Shown in pieces: positions 1 to 6,865 of a stretch of 34,499 nt of DNA. Every line of letters begins with the position of its first letter. Position 1 is the first letter of the stretch. Below the pieces are notes generated by a model. It searched no databases and was not told the origin of the DNA. It worked only from the letters and a program-made list of their open reading frames with translations. Made by a program: the position numbers and the translations under genes. The stretch comes from an uncultured Chlorobiaceae bacterium (GTDB taxonomy: Bacteria > Bacteroidota > Chlorobiia > Chlorobiales > Chlorobiaceae), in the NCBI GenBank assembly GCA_903824045.1, contig CAIJVD010000031.1:1-34499 (forward strand), read 5' to 3'.

Positions 1-1098
1 AGCACCACTGTCCGAGCTGTACTGCCAAGTCGCGCCCGATTCCAGACCGGTAACATTCACGGTGCCGTTGCTGGTGATGCCGTCGGAGCTGCTGCTGCCG
101 CTGTCGGTCGCCAAAGCAATTGTCGGAGCCGCTGCGCTCGTATCCAGCACATATGCCTGGCTCAATGTTGTGGCAGTATTTCCCGCTGTATCCCTGACCT
201 CAAGCTTGATAGTGCTGCTGCCGGACAATGTTACGCCACTCCAGGTGATCGTTGTTCCGGAAACTTTAGTTGTTATATCCGTCCAGGTAACCCCGTTATC
301 GATTGAGCCATACAGCTTGTCTGTGCCAAGAGTCGCGCTTAGCGTGCCGGTGATGGTCTGGGAGGCAGTATTCGTAATAAAGTCTGATCCACTTGCCCCT
401 GTATCAGAACTGATATGCACTCCGCTTACTGTCGTCGTCGGCGCCGTCGAGTCAACGGTTATTGCTGAGGCTATCTTTCCGACCACGCTTGTGTTGCCTG
501 CAAGGTCGGTCTGGCGTACATGCACAGTGTTAGCTGAATAATTGCCGGCGGCCAGAGTGAAGCTTGTTCCTGTGCCGGTACTCCAGGAGCTGCCATTGTT
601 GGTGCTGTACTGCCAAGTCGCGCCCGATTCCAGACCGGTAACATTCACGGTGCCGTTGCTGGTGATGCCGTCGGAGCTGCTGCTGCCGCTGTCGGTCGCC
701 AAAGCAATTGTCGGGGTCGCTACCGTCGTGTCGACCAGATAGGAAGGGTTGTCAGCAACAGCACTGAATGTCAGCGTCGCATTAGTATTGGTAGATGTAT
801 CTTTAATTGAAGCGCCACCGGTCAGGCTGACGGAGCCCGCATTGATGCTGATACCGTTCGCATCGGCATCTCCTGAGCTGATGGTGTAGGTGAAAACCAA
901 TGTAGTCCCGGAGGATGCGGTCGCATCATACGTTGCCGTCTTAGACGTCGCGCCGATCAATAAATTCAGTGTTGGCGTCCTTGAGACCGTCACAGCGCTA
1001 CTCATTGTCACTGTTATGGATACGACATCGCCAGTATTCAATGAATTGTTCAGGATTCCAGACGCGCCGGTAATTGCTATTCCAGTTACACTTGCCAT
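1..1098 (-). CDS. Large Ig-like repeat adhesin, type I secretion cargo (partial, N-terminal part)
   Basis: An open frame of 366 codons runs from an ATG at 1098 off the left edge without a stop, so only the N-terminal part is visible. Residues about 1-120 form an SwmB/LapA-type beta-sandwich domain. A Ser/Thr/Gly/Asp-rich repeat follows, then a second type of Ig-like domain, then the first repeat again. I see no cysteine, no N-terminal signal peptide and no RTX nonapeptide in this part. These traits are usual for giant type I-secreted adhesins. An in-frame TAA lies 12 bases before the ATG, so the start cannot lie much further upstream; no Shine-Dalgarno sequence is evident. It is the last visible gene of the secretion operon, 129 bases after the 420-aa repeat protein. 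The adhesin role is inferred from repeats and neighbours. Confidence 0.8.
   Translation of the reverse strand, partial: MASVTGIAITGASGILNNSLNTGDVVSITVTMSSAVTVSRTPTLNLLIGATSKTATYDATASSGTTLVFTYTISSGDADANGISINAGSVSLTGGASIKDTSTNTNATLTFSAVADNPSYLVDTTVATPTIALATDSGSSSSDGITSNGTVNVTGLESGATWQYSTNNGSSWSTGTGTSFTLAAGNYSANTVHVRQTDLAGNTSVVGKIASAITVDSTAPTTTVSGVHISSDTGASGSDFITNTASQTITGTLSATLGTDKLYGSIDNGVTWTDITTKVSGTTITWSGVTLSGSSTIKLEVRDTAGNTATTLSQAYVLDTSAAAPTIALATDSGSSSSDGITSNGTVNVTGLESGATWQYSSDSGA
16..126. repeat. 111-bp perfect direct repeat, copy 1
   Basis: Bases 16-126 are identical to 604-714 (offset 588 bp), by direct comparison. Both copies lie in the same frame of the adhesin gene and encode the start of the same Ig-like repeat (TPTIALATDSGSSSSDG and onward). 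Confidence 0.95.
604..714. repeat. 111-bp perfect direct repeat, copy 2
   Basis: Identical to bases 16-126. Sequence flanking the repeat diverges at once (base 715 differs from base 127), so the identity is confined to this module. Nucleotide-level identity suggests recent duplication or gene conversion between adhesin repeats. Confidence 0.95.
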
Positions 1099-1155
1099 GA
1101 TAGTGGTGGTTTATGTTTATTGAGTTATTGTGCTAATTATCTGTTTGTTTGCCGG

Positions 1156-1177
1156 CGTTGCTCCGAGGGAGCGAACG
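1156..1177. other. Short hairpin between the two repeat-protein genes
   Basis: GCTCC (1160-1164) pairs with GGAGC (1168-1172) around a 3-base loop, extended by CGTT/AACG with one bulged base. There is no T run after it in the minus-strand direction, so it is not a convincing terminator. It could stabilise an mRNA end or be chance. Confidence 0.35.
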
Positions 1178-1227
1178 ACTGCTTTTTAAAAAGAGGAGCG
1201 GTTAGGTGAAGTCGTCAAATCCGCATT

Positions 1228-2490
1228 TCATAGGTAGAGTATTGCAAGCAGGCCGACTGCGCCCGCGCCAACAAAGATTGCGCCCTCCGGAATCCCTCCG
1301 GAATGGGCGCCGCTCTCGGCATAGGGGTCGACCCCTCCGCCGAATGCAAGGTTCCCGTCGAGGGTTGTTACAAGTCCTGTTGCATTGCTTGTGATGCTCT
1401 CCTGGGTGCCGTGAGCATCGGTGTAGCTGGCATGGACGGAAATCATTTTGCTGATTTGAGCTTCAGTGAGTAAAAGCCTGTCGTCGGTGGCGCCGGTGAT
1501 GGCCGCGCCATCGGCGTACCATTGGTAGTGAATGGTGCCGAGACCGTCGATATCCCCGAGGGTGTTGCTTGCTGACAATGTATGTGCCTGTGCCGGGGTG
1601 CCGGATATTGTTACGTTGCCAGTCGGGGGATCATTGACATTCTCGACGGTAGTTGTTGTGCTGCTGGCGACGCGCTCCTGGGTGCCGTGAGCGTCGGTGT
1701 AGCTGGCATGGACGGTAATGGCTTTGCCGACCTGCGCTTCGGTGAGAACCAGGGTGTCCGCGGAGGCTCCTGCGATTGCCGCTCCATCGGCGTACCAGAG
1801 GTAGCTGATAGCGCCCATGCCGTCCGCATCAGTAATGTCGTTGTGTGCTGTCAGCGTCTCGCCCTGCCTTGCGGTGCCTCTGATCGTTACATCTCCCATT
1901 GGAGGCTCGTTCCCTGGAAGTACGATTGCCGTCGGATTGCTGTTGACGCCCTCTGCCGTTCCGTGAAGGTCAGTGTATGCGGCCCTTACAGTGATGACCT
2001 TCCCCAATTCTGCACTGCTCAGAACTACTGTTTCGGAGGTTGCTCCGGCGCTATCAATGGCAACACCATCGGCATACCACAGGTAGCTTATGCTGCCCAT
2101 GCCGTCCGCATCGGTAATGGTGTTATGTGCTGTCAGCGTTTCGCCCTGCTTGAGCGCGCCGGTGATTGTTACGCTGCCTGCTGGTGCGTCGTTTGTGTTC
2201 GCCACGTGTTCTGTCCCGGTGCTGAGAACGCTTTCAGCCGTACCGCCCAGGTCGGTGTAGCTGCCCCTCACGGTAATGGCCTTGCCGACCTCAGACTCAT
2301 TGAGCATGAGAAAATCCGAGGTTGCCCCGGCTCCGTCAATGGCAACACCGTCTGCATACCACTGGTAGCTGATGGAGTTAATGCCATCGGCGTCTTCCAG
2401 TGTGTTTGCGGCGGTGAGTGTCTGGCCCTGAGCGGGAGTGCCGGTAATCGTCAAGCCGCCGGCAGGATGGGTGTTGGTAGCTGTAAACAT
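1228..2490 (-). CDS. Four-repeat Ig-like protein, probable type I secretion substrate
   Basis: 420 aa, complete. It consists of four tandem Ig-like repeats (about residues 12-101, 105-192, 199-287 and 291-375), each carrying a DADG-like acidic turn, a WYADG core and a later SYTD..GT.E strand. There is no cysteine and no signal peptide; the protein opens directly in a linker-like stretch (ATNTHPAG) resembling the one between repeats 1 and 2. The last 45 residues are not repeat: a Gly/Ser-rich spacer, then a hydrophobic end, GAIFVGAGAVGLLAILYL, with no basic residues after it. The gene lies 50 bases after the TolC-type gene, the last machinery gene, which fits a secreted or surface-retained cargo. 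The only in-frame start after the upstream TAA is the ATG at 2490; no Shine-Dalgarno sequence is clear. Exact function unknown. Confidence 0.85.
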   Translation of the reverse strand: MFTATNTHPAGGLTITGTPAQGQTLTAANTLEDADGINSISYQWYADGVAIDGAGATSDFLMLNESEVGKAITVRGSYTDLGGTAESVLSTGTEHVANTNDAPAGSVTITGALKQGETLTAHNTITDADGMGSISYLWYADGVAIDSAGATSETVVLSSAELGKVITVRAAYTDLHGTAEGVNSNPTAIVLPGNEPPMGDVTIRGTARQGETLTAHNDITDADGMGAISYLWYADGAAIAGASADTLVLTEAQVGKAITVHASYTDAHGTQERVASSTTTTVENVNDPPTGNVTISGTPAQAHTLSASNTLGDIDGLGTIHYQWYADGAAITGATDDRLLLTEAQISKMISVHASYTDAHGTQESITSNATGLVTTLDGNLAFGGGVDPYAESGAHSGGIPEGAIFVGAGAVGLLAILYL

Positions 2491-2540
2491 CGTTCTGTTT
2501 TTTAAGACGTTAGCAAGGCTTTACTGGTGTGGTCGCGGCC

Positions 2541-3911
2541 TCATAGCCTCTGGTGAGCCGGGCTGAACCACCCATTGATCTCTTCGATTTCAGTTTCCGA
2601 TAATGTGCCTGCGCTTTGCTTGAGCATGAGGTTGTTGAGAATGTACTGGTATCGAGACTTGGCAAGGTTCCGCCGGCTGGCAAGCAGCTTTTGCTCGGCA
2701 TCGAGTACATCGACATTGCTGCGCAGGCCGGCATCAAACCCTTTCCGGGTTCCTGTCAGGGCGATTTCCTGGGACTTCATGGCCTGGTCATAAGCATTGA
2801 TCTGGGCAATGCCGGTGGTTGTGCTGTTGAAATATTTGCGGACATCCGACACTACCCCGCGTTCCTGGCTGCTACGCAGTTCTCCTGCCTTCAGCAAACG
2901 GGCCTGCGCCTGACGGACAGCGGCACTGACATAGCCGCCGCTGTAGATCGGTACGCTGAGCTGAAGCCCGATTGAGTAGGTGTCGTAGGTGGAGCCGATG
3001 GAGTAGTTGTTTTCACTCTCCGAATAGTTTCTTCCAGCAACGAGCTCGATAGTCGGGTAACGGCCGGCCCGCTGTTTCTGAACATCGTGTTCAGCTATCC
3101 TGATCTCCTCTTTGGCGGCTGTCAGCGAGGGATTGGCGGAAAGGGCCATATCAATCCAAGTATCCACACTGGCAGGAGCGAGCGGCTGCAGTGTCATTTT
3201 TTCCGGGGCAAGCCTGCAGAGCTGCTCGGGATAGACCCCGATCAGCTCCTCAAGCTCACCGCGGGTGTACGCCACATTGCTCGAAATATCGAGCCCCTCG
3301 GCAATGGCCATGTCATGGTTGGCCTGTGACTCCTTAACCTCGGTAATAGTGCCAAGGCCATTTTCAAAACGCTTTTTGGCCTGCTGGAGCTGTTCCCGGG
3401 TGGCCTTGATGTGGGCCTGACTGAACTCCTGATTGTCCTCGGCATAGAGGGTATTGCAGTAGGCCTCGGTTATTCTGACAATGAGGTTCACCGTTTCTTT
3501 GCGAAGATCAGCATCACTTTTTGCAGCCGCTGCCTTGGCCTGTTTATACTCTGCCAGATTGGAAAGATTCAGGATGGACTGGCGTACCGTGATGCCGAAA
3601 TTGAGGGTATTGTAGGACTCAGGAGTGGAGATATACCCATGGAATCCATGCTGAGTCGCGTTGCGCCCCCGTCCTGCCGAGCTTCTGACGATCGGTCGAA
3701 ACTGGGCTCTGGCTTTGCCGATCTCTTCCTGGTTAATCTGATTGTCTGCCTGTGCCGCACGCAGTCGTGCGTCATAGCCGACGGCCCTTTTGTAGGCTGA
3801 GAGCAAATCGAACGTCTCGGCATGCGCCGGGCTTGCAAATACTATTTCTGTTGCAAGCAGTAATCGAATACAGTGCGTTCTCATCTGCCGGATCATTTTC
3901 TGGTTCATCAT
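2541..3911 (-). CDS. TolC-family outer-membrane channel of type I secretion
   Basis: 456 aa, close to the family norm. It begins with a signal peptide (basic MMNQKMIRQMRTHCIR, hydrophobic core, likely cleavage after SPAHA). Two outer-membrane efflux protein (OEP) repeats follow, with the long Gln/Ala/Lys-rich helices typical of the periplasmic tunnel. It should form the trimeric outer-membrane exit duct, engaged by the HlyD-type adaptor. The start is supported by GAGGAG upstream, which overlaps the stop codon of the adaptor gene only 5 bases away, suggesting translational coupling. A second ATG follows immediately (3908) and either could be used. Position between the adaptor and the cargo supports a dedicated channel rather than a general drug-efflux TolC. 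Confidence 0.92.
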   Translation of the reverse strand: MMNQKMIRQMRTHCIRLLLATEIVFASPAHAETFDLLSAYKRAVGYDARLRAAQADNQINQEEIGKARAQFRPIVRSSAGRGRNATQHGFHGYISTPESYNTLNFGITVRQSILNLSNLAEYKQAKAAAAKSDADLRKETVNLIVRITEAYCNTLYAEDNQEFSQAHIKATREQLQQAKKRFENGLGTITEVKESQANHDMAIAEGLDISSNVAYTRGELEELIGVYPEQLCRLAPEKMTLQPLAPASVDTWIDMALSANPSLTAAKEEIRIAEHDVQKQRAGRYPTIELVAGRNYSESENNYSIGSTYDTYSIGLQLSVPIYSGGYVSAAVRQAQARLLKAGELRSSQERGVVSDVRKYFNSTTTGIAQINAYDQAMKSQEIALTGTRKGFDAGLRSNVDVLDAEQKLLASRRNLAKSRYQYILNNLMLKQSAGTLSETEIEEINGWFSPAHQRL

Positions 3912-3916
3912 GGCGC

Positions 3917-5098
3917 CTACTCCTCTTTCATCGAGAGGTGAATCCTCTTGACCAGAGGATCGATCAGATAGGTCAGCAGAGAGCGCTCGCCGGTTTTGAT
4001 GACCACCTGAACCGGCATGCCCGGCTGCATCTGATGGCCTCCAAGCGACTTCATCCCTTCAGGCGTAACGGCAATCCGGGCAAGGTAATAGGACGAGGCC
4101 GGCTGTGCCGGATTGAGCGGTGGATCGGTCATAATGTCGCTTGAGAGCGATTCCACCTTGCCTTGCACGACAAGTTGCGGTGAGTGGGCAAACGAGGAGA
4201 AGCTGATGCTGACCGGAAGGCCCTTTCGAATGCTGTCGATAAGATGCGGCGCGATCTTTCCGTCGATGAGCAGCCCTTCATTGCCAGGTACTATATCCAT
4301 GATTTTCTGACCCGGCTGTATGACCGCTCCGACGGTCTGTACCTGAAGCCCGACAACCTGCCCTGATGCCGGAGAGCGTATCTCCGTATCAGCAAGTTCC
4401 CCGGCAAGTGCCCTTGTTTTTTCTGCGTCGGAATCCACTTCGCGCTGCATCTGCGCAAGCTCGGCCGCGGTATTGCTTCGTATCTCCGAGATTTTGAGTT
4501 CCATCTCCCGCTGCTGGGTTCTGGGCGCGTATCCTTCTCGGACAAGCGCAGCAATCCCCGCCAGCTGTTCTTTGAGAATGCCGAGCGTCATGCGGCGCGA
4601 ACGGAAAAGCTCCTGCTGGTTCTGCATCTGCCGGTGTGCAAGTTCCCTGTCGGGATCGTTCAGGATGTCTCTGTGAAAGGCAATGGATCCGGCACCGCGA
4701 AGTTCGGCAGAGAGCCTGTCGGCAGTAGCCCGTATGCCGAGGTAGTGCTCATGCACCTCATCGTAGCGGGCTTTGGCCGTCTGCTTGTCGAGGGTGACGA
4801 GCACCTCTCCCTGCCGGACCATCTCCCCCTCTTTGACCTGTACCTTTTCGATTCTCCCTCCTCTCAGGTTTTCGACGACCTTGCGTTTGGTGGCAATGCT
4901 GACCACTCCCTGACACGGAACACCTTCGTCAAGCGGCGCGAGTGCCGCCCAGAGCAGGAACCCGCCGAATCCTGCCAGCAGAATCCAGATGCCGAGACGG
5001 ATGGGGGTTCGTGTATCGCGATATGCTGTGCCGGGCGAGCTTACGGGTTGCCAGGGCCTGAAAGGGTTTGTCAGTGTTCGGCTGTTGAGAGTACTCAT
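3917..5098 (-). CDS. HlyD-family membrane fusion protein of type I secretion
   Basis: 393 aa from the ATG at 5098. A cytoplasmic N-terminus of about 33 residues is followed by one membrane helix (about 34-54) and a first biotinyl-lipoyl half (about 60-105, with NLRGGRIEKVQVKEGEMV). A long helical hairpin (about 105-245) and a C-terminal lipoyl/beta-barrel part follow (with RSPASGQVVGL and PGMPVQVVIKTGERS). It bridges the inner-membrane ABC transporter and the TolC-type channel. The frame stays open to 5215, but that would overlap the upstream ATPase gene and add about 39 residues not expected in the family. ATG 5098 leaves 49 bases after the ATPase stop. No strong Shine-Dalgarno sequence is seen. 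Confidence 0.93.
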   Translation of the reverse strand: MSTLNSRTLTNPFRPWQPVSSPGTAYRDTRTPIRLGIWILLAGFGGFLLWAALAPLDEGVPCQGVVSIATKRKVVENLRGGRIEKVQVKEGEMVRQGEVLVTLDKQTAKARYDEVHEHYLGIRATADRLSAELRGAGSIAFHRDILNDPDRELAHRQMQNQQELFRSRRMTLGILKEQLAGIAALVREGYAPRTQQREMELKISEIRSNTAAELAQMQREVDSDAEKTRALAGELADTEIRSPASGQVVGLQVQTVGAVIQPGQKIMDIVPGNEGLLIDGKIAPHLIDSIRKGLPVSISFSSFAHSPQLVVQGKVESLSSDIMTDPPLNPAQPASSYYLARIAVTPEGMKSLGGHQMQPGMPVQVVIKTGERSLLTYLIDPLVKRIHLSMKEE

Positions 5099-5147
5099 GA
5101 TGGTGGCTTGGTAACTGTTAACTAAACGGTACAAAGGTTTTTTTTGG

Positions 5148-6854
5148 TTATGCGGCGGCAGCCTGCTGGCCCGCAGTAACCTCGTATTGGGGTCCGAACC
5201 GGACAATCCGTCCATCCTGCATCACTGCGACCAGATCGGCAATGGCAACGACATCCGGCCGGTGGGTGACAAGAATCACGGTTTTTCCGGCGGCCTTCAG
5301 CTCCGCAACAGCTTTGAGCAGTGAGTGCTCGCCGGCATCATCGAGGTTGGCATTGGGTTCATCGAGAACAATAATGGCAGGGTTGCCGTAGAGCGCACGG
5401 GCAAGGCCAAGCCGCTGCCGCTGTCCGCCCGAAAGCATTCCGCCGGCCTCACCAATCAGGGTGTCGTATCCGTTCGGAAAGCGCAGGATTATCTCGTGGA
5501 TGCCGGTGCGCCGGGCAGCTTCGATCACTTTCATTGAATTCACTTCGGAAAAACGGGCGATGTTTTCAGCAATCGTCCCGTCGAACAACTCGATATCTTG
5601 CGGGAGATAGCCGATATGCGGCCCCAGCTCTTGCCGGTTCCAGCTTTCAACTGGCTCTCCGTCGATGAGTACCCGGCCCTCACGGTTCGGCCAGACTCCA
5701 AGTATGCAGCGAACGAGTGTGGATTTTCCTGAGCCCGACGGGCCAAGAACGACAACCGTTTTGCCGGCAGGAAAGATGGCGTGAAGGTCATTCAGGAGAG
5801 GGGCCGAACGTCCCGGCGCCATTGCCGTGAGCGCGTCGAGCCGGATCTCCCCGATCGGATCCTGACGGGGTCGCTGCGGCCTCTGCACGGGAAATTCGTC
5901 AAGAAGTTTTTCAAGGCGCAGGAATGCCGTCCGGGCCTGGATGAAGGGTTTCCATGTGGCGACGACAAGGTCGAGCGGTGCCAGCGCTTTCGACATCAGC
6001 ACATTGGCCGCGATCATCGAGCCGGCACTCATCTTCCCCTCAATTACCAGCATAGCCCCCGCTCCCAGCGTCAGCGACTGCATGCAGTAGCGCACAAACT
6101 TTGAAAATACCTGATGGCGCTGCTGCCGAGCGCTGGATGATTCGGCTTTGGCCAGCGACGCCTCATGCAGTTTTGACCAGTTCACCCTGAGCCTTTCCTG
6201 CATGCCCATTGCCTGTATCGGCTCGATATTCCTCAGCTTCCCCTGCAGATACCGGTTGCTGTCTTCACTTGCCACAGATGCGCGCTCTATCTCTTTGGTG
6301 CTCATCCGGTGGGTTTGCCGCGTTATGGCAAGCTGAATAAGGGCAAAAAGGATGGAGAGCCAGCCAAGAAACGGGTTGAGCACAAAAATCACCCCGATAT
6401 AGAGAGGCGTCCAGGGGGTGTCGAAAAAAGCAATGATGCCGCTGCCCGTCAGAAACTGCCGGATATTGGTCAGATCCGCGAATGCCTCGCCGGCGTTTTG
6501 ACGGGCCCGTTTCAGGTAGGCCTCGAAACTTGCCGTGAAAACCAGTGCATTGAGATTTTCGTCAAGCCTGACGCCTGCACGGACGAGTATGCGTGAACGG
6601 AGCCACTCAGCAACCGTCATCACTCCATAGAAAAGCACCAGAAAGATCGTTACCATCAGGAGTGTCAGTTCACTCCCGCTTTTCAGGACGCGGCCGTATA
6701 GCTGAAGCATGTAGATGGTTGGCGTCAGCATGAGCACATTGGCGATCATGCTGAAAATCCCTACCCAAAAAAATTCACGGCGAAACAACCAGAGCTGCCG
6801 GGTGAGAATGCTTCGGTCAAAGAGATCAGGTCTCATTGGAGGTTTGTTTTCCAT
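5148..6854 (-). CDS. Type I secretion ABC transporter, PrtD-type (second of pair)
   Basis: 568 aa from the ATG at 6854. The N-terminal half is an ABC transmembrane domain with the PrtD-type opening (LMLTPTIYMLQLYGRVLKSG). The ATPase half has Walker A GPSGSGKST (about residue 370), Q-loop GYLPQDIELFDGTIAENI, signature LSGGQRQRLGLARAL, Walker B IIVLDEPNANLD and switch histidine THRPD. All key residues are intact. No C39 peptidase or C39-like domain precedes the membrane domain, which fits PrtD rather than bacteriocin exporters or HlyB. A GTG at 6899 would extend it by 15 residues into the upstream gene; the ATG, 11 bases after that gene's stop, is preferred. It probably powers cargo export, as a homodimer or paired with the neighbouring ATPase. 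Confidence 0.93.
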   Translation of the reverse strand: MENKPPMRPDLFDRSILTRQLWLFRREFFWVGIFSMIANVLMLTPTIYMLQLYGRVLKSGSELTLLMVTIFLVLFYGVMTVAEWLRSRILVRAGVRLDENLNALVFTASFEAYLKRARQNAGEAFADLTNIRQFLTGSGIIAFFDTPWTPLYIGVIFVLNPFLGWLSILFALIQLAITRQTHRMSTKEIERASVASEDSNRYLQGKLRNIEPIQAMGMQERLRVNWSKLHEASLAKAESSSARQQRHQVFSKFVRYCMQSLTLGAGAMLVIEGKMSAGSMIAANVLMSKALAPLDLVVATWKPFIQARTAFLRLEKLLDEFPVQRPQRPRQDPIGEIRLDALTAMAPGRSAPLLNDLHAIFPAGKTVVVLGPSGSGKSTLVRCILGVWPNREGRVLIDGEPVESWNRQELGPHIGYLPQDIELFDGTIAENIARFSEVNSMKVIEAARRTGIHEIILRFPNGYDTLIGEAGGMLSGGQRQRLGLARALYGNPAIIVLDEPNANLDDAGEHSLLKAVAELKAAGKTVILVTHRPDVVAIADLVAVMQDGRIVRFGPQYEVTAGQQAAAA

Positions 6855-6865
6855 GTTACATGTTG

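Noticed and set aside
62-742. Plus-strand open frames over the left edge
   Set aside because: They are antisense to the 366-codon open minus-strand adhesin frame, and their Val/Leu/Pro repeats are the complement of its Ser/Thr/Gly repeats.
1582-2505. 307-codon plus-strand open frame opposite the 420-aa repeat protein
   Set aside because: It mirrors the repeat structure of the minus-strand gene, is rich in Cys and Gly in an unnatural pattern, and has no recognisable domain. The minus-strand protein has clear Ig-like repeats.
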